A DNA stretch of 64,000 nucleotides from COE1 sp949066965 (GTDB lineage Bacteria > Bacillota > Clostridia > Lachnospirales > Lachnospiraceae). Below are positions 57,995-64,000 of the stretch, piece after piece. The DNA lies in assembly GCA_949066965.1 (NCBI GenBank), contig CARTDA010000001.1:124001-188000 (forward strand), given 5' to 3'. A program made the position numbers and the translations under genes. The notes below the pieces were generated by a model. That model saw only the letters and a list, made by a program, of their open reading frames with translations, had not been told where the DNA came from and did no database searches. The first letter of the stretch is position 1. Each line of letters starts with the position of its first letter.

Positions 57995-58537
57995 TTACTT
58001 TGGGGATTCCATCACATAGAGTTGAGTCATGCGGTCGCTCCCAACGAACCATGAGTCTTTGTCCTTCGTACCAGTAACCTGGCAAAGTGTCGAACAGATG
58101 CCAAGCGTGGGATTCCACAGATAGTCACGCTCCTCATAAATGCCGAGCAGAATTTTCCTGTCCACAAGTCCCGTAAAGCCAAGCTCCTTCACAGGCTGCA
58201 ATCCGAGTTCAAAGCCGAGCCGAGGATTCTGCGTGGAAACAATAATGCCTTCCTTGAGAATGTTGCGTATCATCACACTCTCATAACATTTCTGAACAAT
58301 GCCTACCATACGTATCTCACTTGCGCGTGTCAGGTTTTCATCGCGCAAATCAGTCTGCAGCAAATACCTTCCGTCCTTGGTTGGAAATGTAAAGTTTTCA
58401 TCAGCAACATCAGAATAAAGTACGAAACGTCCAACGCCAAGATACATGGCGGGATATTCCTTGCCACAGTACATTACATAGAGACCACCACGGTATTCAC
58501 CGGTTGAAGTGCCTTCAAATTCAAAACTCTCCTTCAT
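57995..58537 (-). CDS. Hypothetical protein
   Basis: A 180-residue cytosolic protein with no recognised domain. It is rich in short beta strands (YRGGLYVMYCGKEYPAMYL, DGRYLLQTDLRDENLTRAS) and contains a conserved-looking FELGLQPVKELGFTGLVDR segment. Transcribed alone toward the htpG terminator. AAGGGAGACGC is upstream of the ATG. Function unknown. Confidence 0.6.
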   Translation of the reverse strand: MKESFEFEGTSTGEYRGGLYVMYCGKEYPAMYLGVGRFVLYSDVADENFTFPTKDGRYLLQTDLRDENLTRASEIRMVGIVQKCYESVMIRNILKEGIIVSTQNPRLGFELGLQPVKELGFTGLVDRKILLGIYEERDYLWNPTLGICSTLCQVTGTKDKDSWFVGSDRMTQLYVMESPK

Positions 58538-58603
58538 TTTGCGTCTCCCTTTTTCCGATATTTCGCTGTAACTGTCCTGGTTTTACACAGTCACATTATC
58601 TAA

Positions 58604-58709
58604 GGATCTATAAATAAATAGCTTTACAATCTTGCTTGCCTATGTCTCCGATTGCACAGGCCAAAGACATATTCAGCGCAATATTGCAATGTTATTTCTT
58701 TACAGCTCC
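58604..58709. mobile_element. Degenerate MITE relative (family C, 106 bp)
   Basis: Starts GGATCTATAAATAAATAGC and ends TTATTTCTTTACAGCTCC; about 20 of 27 end bases pair. TAA flanks both ends (58601-58603, 58710-58712). Ends match the MITE at 19021; the centre differs and is shorter. Confidence 0.62.
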
Positions 58710-58813
58710 TAAAAAATAAGCACAAATTGTCAGCTAAAACTATCATATTATATGATTTGGATAATGACAAGGGGTTGGAGGCGAGGAAAATAACTGCAAC
58801 ACACTTTTGACAA

Positions 58814-58845
58814 AAAAGTATATTTTTTCGAAAAAACTTATACTT
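58814..58845. repeat. AT-rich hairpin upstream of pilT
   Basis: AAAGTATATTTTTT pairs imperfectly with AAAAAACTTATACTTT around CG. It lies between the MITE and the pilT promoter; it may be a regulatory palindrome. Nothing else stands out in the 58538-59017 gap. Confidence 0.5.
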
Positions 58846-58889
58846 TATAAACTATATAAAAATTACGGAAAATATTCCTTATAATTTCG

Positions 58890-58918
58890 TTGATAAAGTA
58901 CAAATAGAATGATATTAT
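58890..58918 (+). promoter_or_regulatory. Promoter of pilT
   Basis: TTGATA (58890-58895), 17-base spacer, TATTAT (58913-58918), about 100 bases before the start codon. Confidence 0.65.
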
Positions 58919-59017
58919 TAATGTAATGGTGAAATTGTAAATACATTTCCGGCTATGCGGAGATGAAACGGTAAGACTGAAGAGCTATACTTTAAGATGG
59001 AAAGGCAGGGCAATCAT

Positions 59018-60076
59018 ATGGCACAGACGGTTGAGGAAATATTGTCAGCGGCAAAAAGGGCAGGGGCTTCTGACGTGCACATTACTGTAGGCATACCGCC
59101 TAAGATGCGGGTGAACGGCAAGCTGATTACGATGGAGGGGGAGCGGCTGATGCCTGCGGACACCATGGTGATAGCGGAATCGGTAATGAATGAAAACCAG
59201 AAACAGCGTTTTGATGAGAAGGGCGAGGTGGATATGTCCTTTGCCATAGCGGGGGAGGGGCGTTACCGTGTGAATGTATATAAGCAGAGAGGTTCTGCCG
59301 CGATGGCGTTCCGTCTGGTGGACACTGTTGTCCCGGCGCCCGAGGCATTGGGTGTGCCGGCTTCGGTTATCGACCTCTATCAGAAAAAAAGGGGGCTGAT
59401 ACTTGTCACGGGACCGACAGGAAGCGGCAAGTCCACAACGCTTGCTGCGATTATAGACAAGATTAACAACAACCGTGAGGCACATGTCATCACGCTGGAG
59501 GATCCGATTGAGTATCTGCACCAGCATAAGCAGGCGATTGTCAACCAGAGGGAAATCGGACTGGACACCATGTCCTATGCCAATGCACTGCGCGCCGCGC
59601 TGCGCGAGGACCCGGATGTGATTCTTGTGGGGGAGATGAGGGATTTTGAGACCATCAGTGTAGCGATTACGGCTGCCGAGACCGGTCATCTTGTGCTTTC
59701 AACCCTGCATACCATCGGTGCGGCAAGTACCGTGGACAGAGTGATTGACGTATTTCCGCCGCACCAGCAGCAGCAGATCAGGGTGCAGCTTGCGAACGTG
59801 CTTGAGGCAGTCATATCGCAGCAGCTTATTCCGATGATAGGTGGAAAGGGACGGGCGGCAGCGTTTGAGGTGCTCCATACCAATTCCGCAGTCAGAAACC
59901 TGATACGTGAGGGAAAGACCCATCAGATAACAAGTGTTATGCAGACAAACAGGAAAATGGGAATGATAACGATGGATGACGCGCTGGCACAGCTTTACAA
60001 GGAGTACAAGATTGACAGGGAGGCAGCAATCCAGTATGCCCAGGATCCGGAAGTCCTAAAGAATAAACTTTTTTAA
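59018..60076 (+). CDS. pilT: Type IV pilus retraction ATPase PilT
   Basis: A 352-residue hexameric ATPase that retracts type IV pili. The N-terminal domain begins VEEILSAAKRAGASDVHITVG and has PPKMRVNGKL; the ATPase core has Walker A GPTGSGKSTT (about residues 131-140), the Asp box ITLEDPIEYLH, Walker B-like PDVILVGEMRD and the His box TGHLVLSTLHT. The PilT hallmark near the C-terminus is present as NSAVRNLIREGKTHQI. Start ATG 59018 follows AGGCAGGG by seven bases; an in-frame ATG at 58997 lacks a clear site. No other pilus genes are in the window, so it stands alone with its own promoter and terminator. Confidence 0.92.
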   Translation: MAQTVEEILSAAKRAGASDVHITVGIPPKMRVNGKLITMEGERLMPADTMVIAESVMNENQKQRFDEKGEVDMSFAIAGEGRYRVNVYKQRGSAAMAFRLVDTVVPAPEALGVPASVIDLYQKKRGLILVTGPTGSGKSTTLAAIIDKINNNREAHVITLEDPIEYLHQHKQAIVNQREIGLDTMSYANALRAALREDPDVILVGEMRDFETISVAITAAETGHLVLSTLHTIGAASTVDRVIDVFPPHQQQQIRVQLANVLEAVISQQLIPMIGGKGRAAAFEVLHTNSAVRNLIREGKTHQITSVMQTNRKMGMITMDDALAQLYKEYKIDREAAIQYAQDPEVLKNKLF

Positions 60077-60103
60077 AATTTTATTAAAATATGTATTTTA
60101 AAA

Positions 60104-60149
60104 TCTCCTGTTATTATATCTGGGCAATATAGTAACAGGAGACTTTTTT
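60104..60149 (+). terminator. Terminator of pilT
   Basis: TCTCCTGTTATTAT (60104-60117) pairs with ATAGTAACAGGAGA (60129-60142) with one G-U pair, followed by C then T6. Confidence 0.85.
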
Positions 60150-60191
60150 AATTTTATAATTTATAAGAATTAAATGACAAATCAGATAAAA

Positions 60192-60253
60192 TAGTTTAAA
60201 ATATTGGTAATCGTCCGGCGGCGCAAAGCCGGTGCCGGCAAATAACCAATATA
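60192..60253. promoter_or_regulatory. Long hairpin upstream of the DUF1653 gene
   Basis: ATATTGGT pairs with ACCAATAT at the base, enclosing a GC-rich stem (GCCGGCACCGGCTTTGCGCC on the complementary strand). It ends about 20 bases before the ATG with a GGAAGG site between. It may affect transcription or translation; no known RNA family was recognised. Confidence 0.45.
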
Positions 60254-60272
60254 AGGAAGGTAGGAATGCAGT

Positions 60273-60866
60273 ATGAGACCAAATCCCAGACCACAGGAAA
60301 TATACAGGCATTTTAAGGGAAACATTTACCAGATTATTACCCTGGCACGCCACTCGGAAACCGGTGCGAAAATGGTAGTGTACCAGCAGCTCTATGCGCC
60401 CTATGAAGTCTATGCGCGTCCACTAGAAATGTTTATGAGCCGTATAGATACCAGGAAATACCCGAATGAGAAGCAGGCGTACCGCTTTGAAAAGCTGGAT
60501 GTCTGGGGAGAGGAATGTGTGGAAAAACCAAGGGAGACGTCGGCGGAGACGCTGAACAGGATTCTGGGCAGGGGGAAAAAGGAGCCGCCGGCACAGGAGG
60601 CGCCTGTGAAGGAAAGCGATTCAGGAAATACGGAGGAAAATGGGCTGGACCCGGGGCTTCTGGAGTTTCTTGATGCGGACAGCTATGAGAAAAAGCTTCA
60701 GGTACTTAGTTCGCTTCACCCGAGAATAACAGATGCTATGATTGATACAATGGCTGCCAGCCTCGACACGGAAATAAAGGAGGGCGATATTGAGATGCGG
60801 TACAGTGAGATGAAATGCTGCCTGATTACGATGGAGCGGTTTGAGTGTAACCGGCTGAGACCCTGA
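60273..60866 (+). CDS. DUF1653 family protein
   Basis: A 197-residue protein. Residues 6-75 match DUF1653: EIYRHFKGNIYQIITLARHSETGAKMVVYQ followed by YEVYARPLEMFMSRI. A low-complexity linker and a helical C-terminal region (PGLLEFLDADSYEKKLQVL then PRITDAMIDTMAASLDTEI) follow, as in Lachnospiraceae relatives. DUF1653 is a small beta-barrel-like fold of unknown role. It precedes the glycosyltransferase by about 100 bases and may share its transcript. Confidence 0.8.
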   Translation: MRPNPRPQEIYRHFKGNIYQIITLARHSETGAKMVVYQQLYAPYEVYARPLEMFMSRIDTRKYPNEKQAYRFEKLDVWGEECVEKPRETSAETLNRILGRGKKEPPAQEAPVKESDSGNTEENGLDPGLLEFLDADSYEKKLQVLSSLHPRITDAMIDTMAASLDTEIKEGDIEMRYSEMKCCLITMERFECNRLRP

Positions 60867-60970
60867 CAAGGGAGATAAAACGGAGGATTACTGTGAAAAA
60901 TAAATTTTTCACAGGGCAAATTTGTGCTTGCGCCCAAATTCGCAGACTTTGGCAAGAATGGAGGATTACT

Positions 60971-61996
60971 ATGAAATTATTGTCTATCGCGATACCCTGC
61001 TATAATTCGGCAGCGTATATGCGTAAATGTGTTGATTCACTGCTTCCGGGTGGTGAGGATGTGGAAATTATTATTGTGAATGACGGGTCAAAGGACGACA
61101 CGCCGGTTATCGCAGAGGAGTACCGGGAGCGTTTTCCGAGCATTGTCAAGGTGGTAAACAAGGAAAATGGCGGCCATGGTTCTGCCGTGAACGCGGGAAT
61201 TGAGCAGGCGAGCGGACTGTATTTTAAGGTTGTGGACAGCGACGACTGGGTAAGCCAGAGCGCCTATATCCAGATATTAAACAAGCTCAAGGAGCTGCTT
61301 CGGGGCGGAAATTCCATCGATATGTTTATCAGCAATTTTGTCTATGAGAAAGAGGGGGAGAAGCGCAAAAAGGCGATTAAGTACCACCATGCACTGCCGC
61401 AGGATGAAATTTTCACATGGAAGGATGTCCGTCATTTCAGGGTGGGGCAGTATATCCTGATGCATTCCGTGATTTACAGGACAAAGCTCCTGCGGGACTG
61501 TGGATTAAAGCTTCCGGAGCACACTTTTTATGTGGACAATATCTTTGTGTTCAAGCCGCTGCCAAACGTAAAGACCATGTTTTATATGGATGTCAATTTC
61601 TACCGTTATTTTATTGGCAGGGAGGATCAGTCCGTGAATGAGCAGGTCATGATAGGAAGGATTGACCAGCAGATTAAGGTCAACAAGCTGATGGTTGATT
61701 ACTATGTGGAGGAAAAGCAGCGGATCCTTGCAAACGGCAAGGTGCGCAAGTATATGGTCAATTATCTCGATATTATTACGACAGTATCGTCTGTCCTGCT
61801 GATACGCTCTGGGCTGGAAGAGAACCTGGAAAAGAAAAAGGAGCTCTGGCAGTATATCCGCTCAAAGGATAAGGTGTTATGGATGCGCCTCAGGATGGGA
61901 ATTCTCGGAAATGCAATGAACCTTCCGGGAAAGCTTGGAAGAAGGATTACAATAGACGGCTATAAAATATGCCAGCGAATTTTCCATTTTAATTAA
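60971..61996 (+). CDS. Family 2 glycosyltransferase
   Basis: A 341-residue GT-A fold glycosyltransferase. The N-terminal catalytic part has LSIAIPCYNSAAYMRKCVDSLL, the nucleotide-binding VEIIIVNDGSKDDT, NGGHGSAVNAGIEQA and the metal-binding VVDSDDWV. The C-terminal third is helical and carries basic patches (KKKELWQYIRSKDKVLWMRL) that may touch the membrane. It likely adds sugar to a lipid-linked or surface glycan; donor and acceptor are unknown. Start at ATG 60971 with GGAGG seven bases before it; an in-frame GTG at 60893 would translate a repeat leader and is unlikely. Confidence 0.88.
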   Translation: MKLLSIAIPCYNSAAYMRKCVDSLLPGGEDVEIIIVNDGSKDDTPVIAEEYRERFPSIVKVVNKENGGHGSAVNAGIEQASGLYFKVVDSDDWVSQSAYIQILNKLKELLRGGNSIDMFISNFVYEKEGEKRKKAIKYHHALPQDEIFTWKDVRHFRVGQYILMHSVIYRTKLLRDCGLKLPEHTFYVDNIFVFKPLPNVKTMFYMDVNFYRYFIGREDQSVNEQVMIGRIDQQIKVNKLMVDYYVEEKQRILANGKVRKYMVNYLDIITTVSSVLLIRSGLEENLEKKKELWQYIRSKDKVLWMRLRMGILGNAMNLPGKLGRRITIDGYKICQRIFHFN

Positions 61997-62012
61997 TTTC
62001 ATATACATTTGC

Positions 62013-62041
62013 CTTGTAAAATAGTCTGAAAAAAGGTATAC
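62013..62041 (+). promoter_or_regulatory. Promoter of glyA
   Basis: TTGTAA (62013-62018), 17-base spacer, TATACT (62036-62041), about 60 bases before the ATG. No tetrahydrofolate or glycine riboswitch fold was recognised in this short leader. Confidence 0.6.
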
Positions 62042-62100
62042 TAAAACATGTTTATATTTTTTAGGGACGATTCAAATTTGTAGATATGGAGGAAAGTTTC

Positions 62101-63339
62101 ATGTATTCACTTGATGAGGTAAGAAAGGCAGACCCACAGATTGCAGATGCGATTGTGGAGGAGCAGGAGCGGCAGAACAGCCATATAGAACTGATTGCGT
62201 CAGAGAACTGGGTCAGCAAGGCAGTCATGGCGGCAATGGGAAGCCCGCTGACAAATAAATATGCGGAGGGATATCCGGGAAAAAGATACTATGGCGGATG
62301 CGAATGCGTCGATGTGGTGGAAAACCTTGCGATTGAGCGTGCAAAAGAGCTTTTTGGCTGTGATTATGCGAATGTCCAGCCGCATTCGGGGGCACAGGCG
62401 AACATGGCAGTGCAGTTTGCGGTTTTGCAGCCAGGTGACACCATCATGGGCATGAACCTTGACCATGGCGGGCATCTTACGCATGGTTCACCGGTCAATA
62501 TGTCCGGAAAGTATTTTCATGTAGTGCCATATGGCGTGGATGACAACGGCGTTCTGGACTATGACAGGATGCGCGAGCTGGCGCTGGAATGCAGACCGAA
62601 GATGATTATAGCAGGCGCAAGCGCATACGCGAGGACGATTGATTTTAAGCGGTTCAGGGAAGTCTGCGACGAGGTGGGCGCAGTCCTGATGGTGGACATG
62701 GCGCACATTGCAGGCCTTGTGGCGGCGGGAATCCATCCGAGCCCGATGCCGTACGCCGATGTTGTGACGACGACGACACATAAGACATTAAGGGGACCGC
62801 GCGGCGGCTTGATTCTTGCAAACAAGGAGGCTGCGGAAAAATATAACTTTAACAAGGCAATTTTCCCTGGAATACAGGGTGGTCCGCTGATGCATGTCAT
62901 CGCGGCGAAGGCTGTCTGCTTCCAGGAAGCGCTCGGTGAGGACTTTAAGGCTTACCAGCAGCAGATCGTAAAGAATGCGCAGGCGCTCTGCAAGGGACTG
63001 ACGGACAGGGACATTAAGATTGTTTCAGGCGGTACGGACAACCATCTGATGCTTGTGGATCTCACTACATATGAGCTCACAGGAAAGGCTGTTGAGAAGC
63101 TTATGGATGAGGCACACATTACATGTAACAAGAACACGATTCCAAACGACCCGAAGTCACCGTTCGTCACAAGCGGCATCCGGCTTGGAACACCGGCTGT
63201 CACGAGCCGTGGCATGAAGGAGGATGACATGGATGATATTGCCGAGGCAATTTCCATGGTAATCAAGGAGCAGGAGAATGGAGTAGCAGGTGCGCGGGCG
63301 ATTGTCCAGAAGCTTACGGATAAATACCCATTAATCTAA
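62101..63339 (+). CDS. glyA: Serine hydroxymethyltransferase
   Basis: A 412-residue PLP enzyme that interconverts serine and glycine and makes methylene-tetrahydrofolate. Signature parts: NSHIELIASENWVSKAVM, SPLTNKYAEGYPGKRYYGGCE, VDMAHIAGLVAAGIHPSP and the PLP-lysine motif TTTTHKTLRGPRGG with Lys228. The C-terminal DKYPL end is typical. ATG 62101 is chosen because GGAGG at 62088-62092 lies eight bases upstream; the ATG at 62086 overlaps the ribosome site. A GH3-like gene starts 6 bases after the stop. Confidence 0.97.
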   Translation: MYSLDEVRKADPQIADAIVEEQERQNSHIELIASENWVSKAVMAAMGSPLTNKYAEGYPGKRYYGGCECVDVVENLAIERAKELFGCDYANVQPHSGAQANMAVQFAVLQPGDTIMGMNLDHGGHLTHGSPVNMSGKYFHVVPYGVDDNGVLDYDRMRELALECRPKMIIAGASAYARTIDFKRFREVCDEVGAVLMVDMAHIAGLVAAGIHPSPMPYADVVTTTTHKTLRGPRGGLILANKEAAEKYNFNKAIFPGIQGGPLMHVIAAKAVCFQEALGEDFKAYQQQIVKNAQALCKGLTDRDIKIVSGGTDNHLMLVDLTTYELTGKAVEKLMDEAHITCNKNTIPNDPKSPFVTSGIRLGTPAVTSRGMKEDDMDDIAEAISMVIKEQENGVAGARAIVQKLTDKYPLI

Positions 63340-63345
63340 GGGATT

Positions 63346-64000
63346 ATGAAAGACGAGAAGAGAAGCAGAGAGAAAAGAAGACGCAGACGTGTAAGAAACC
63401 AGATACTGGCTTACCTGACACTGATTGTCATTGTGATGCTGATAGTGGCAGCCGGCTATTTTGGTGTAAGAGGCATTATCCGTTACGTGAGGAACTATAA
63501 TGAAAAAGTAAACCGCGTGATAGAGGAGGCTGAGTCCAGTGTGGCTGCCGAGCTGGAAGGCGACGGTAATGACATGCCAATCATACAGGAGGAGAGCAGC
63601 CCTGTGGTGGACAATGAAGGATACCTGCCTGACAATGTGGAGGATCCCCTTGACGAACTGATAGAATCCCTGCTGAATGATATGTCGACGGAGGAAATGG
63701 TTGCCGGGATGTTTATGGTCACGCCGGAGTCCATAACAGGCGTTGGGACTGTGGTGAAGGCAGGCGATGGTACCAAGACGGCAATCACGGAAAATCCGGT
63801 GGGCGGAATAATATATTCCGCAAAGAATTTCCAGTCGGCGGAGCAGTTTACCGAGATGATGACCAGCACGAAAGGGTTTTCGAAATATCCCATTTTCACT
63901 GCCGTGAAGGCGGAGTGCGGCGCCAGTCCGGGATATGGGATTGACGCGACGGCTAAAGCGTCAGAGATTACGGATGAGGATGGTGTCCGGCAGGCGTATG
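63346..64000 (+). CDS. GH3-like beta-N-acetylhexosaminidase family protein, N-terminal part
   Basis: The gene runs off the right edge; 218 codons are visible. A very basic N-terminus (KDEKRSREKRRRRRVRNQ) leads to one transmembrane helix (ILAYLTLIVIVMLIVAAGYF), so the domain faces outside. After an acidic linker comes a GH3 N-terminal domain like NagZ-type hexosaminidases: LNDMSTEEMVAGMFMVTPESITG, then NPVGGIIYSAKNFQSAEQF. The next conserved strand normally reads VDEEGG; here it is VKAECG, so substrate-binding residues differ. It begins 6 bases after glyA with AAGGG as a weak site and is probably in the same operon. Confidence 0.75.
   Translation, partial: MKDEKRSREKRRRRRVRNQILAYLTLIVIVMLIVAAGYFGVRGIIRYVRNYNEKVNRVIEEAESSVAAELEGDGNDMPIIQEESSPVVDNEGYLPDNVEDPLDELIESLLNDMSTEEMVAGMFMVTPESITGVGTVVKAGDGTKTAITENPVGGIIYSAKNFQSAEQFTEMMTSTKGFSKYPIFTAVKAECGASPGYGIDATAKASEITDEDGVRQAY

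Noticed and set aside
1..64000. tRNA or rRNA genes
   Set aside because: No cloverleaf-type GGTTCRAATCC arm or rRNA signature was seen on either strand by eye; a tRNAscan run would be decisive.

Overview
This 64 kb window looks like a chromosomal segment of a Gram-positive gut anaerobe of the Clostridia, most probably Lachnospiraceae. The inference rests on AddA, a FeoA-FeoB fusion, a DUF1653 protein, a DUF6106-like protein, an FHA protein with a DUF6382-like front, sigma-A promoters of TTGACA-17-TATAAT type, strong GGAGG ribosome sites, a perfect CIRCE element and a giant secreted galactanase. Genus cannot be fixed from the sequence alone. No rRNA, tRNA or CRISPR array was seen.

Layout. 1-3.7 kb: end of addA, a HAD phosphatase, a CPBP membrane protease and a convergent flavin reductase. 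3.7-19.6 kb: an AT-rich accessory (defence-type) island. It holds (i) a three-gene unit at 4.5-8.3 kb of a nucleoside-phosphorylase-like protein, a helical-repeat protein and a coiled-coil protein, with one motif shared by the first two; (ii) a beta-propeller protein, a zinc-ribbon membrane protein and a metallophosphoesterase; (iii) IS630 and IS66 remnants; (iv) a Septu-like ATPase/HNH pair; (v) a broken AAA-ATPase/PD-(D/E)XK gene; (vi) two damaged toxin-antitoxin modules. 19.7-28.3 kb: a 2,821-residue secreted GH53 endo-galactanase behind a LacI-type operator. 28.3-30.8 kb: a frameshifted solute-binding/GGDEF gene.

31-64 kb is mostly core metabolism and stress response: gltBD (nitrogen assimilation), feoAB (iron), guaB (GTP synthesis), an FHA protein, a four-subunit 2-oxoacid:ferredoxin oxidoreductase, clpB, an SGNH/MBOAT O-acetylation pair, a PrsA-like foldase, htpG under CIRCE, pilT, DUF1653, a family 2 glycosyltransferase, glyA and the start of a GH3-like gene.

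The most unusual feature is the load of small palindromic elements, several caught inside genes. A 156-bp MITE with 25-bp terminal repeats and a TTA duplication splits a RelE/ParE-type toxin, and two shorter relatives lie elsewhere. A 34-bp palindrome breaks an antitoxin and recurs near clpB. Two palindromic inserts lie in frame inside the PD-(D/E)XK gene, one with a sister copy after clpB. A 51-bp hairpin is duplicated before gltB. A ribosome-site-bearing repeat precedes three unrelated genes. The best candidate for an undescribed system is the 4.5-8.3 kb operon, where the C-terminal tail of a phosphorylase-like effector and the N-terminal region of the next protein share a motif of about 34 residues, as in bacterial amyloid-signalling effector/receptor pairs.
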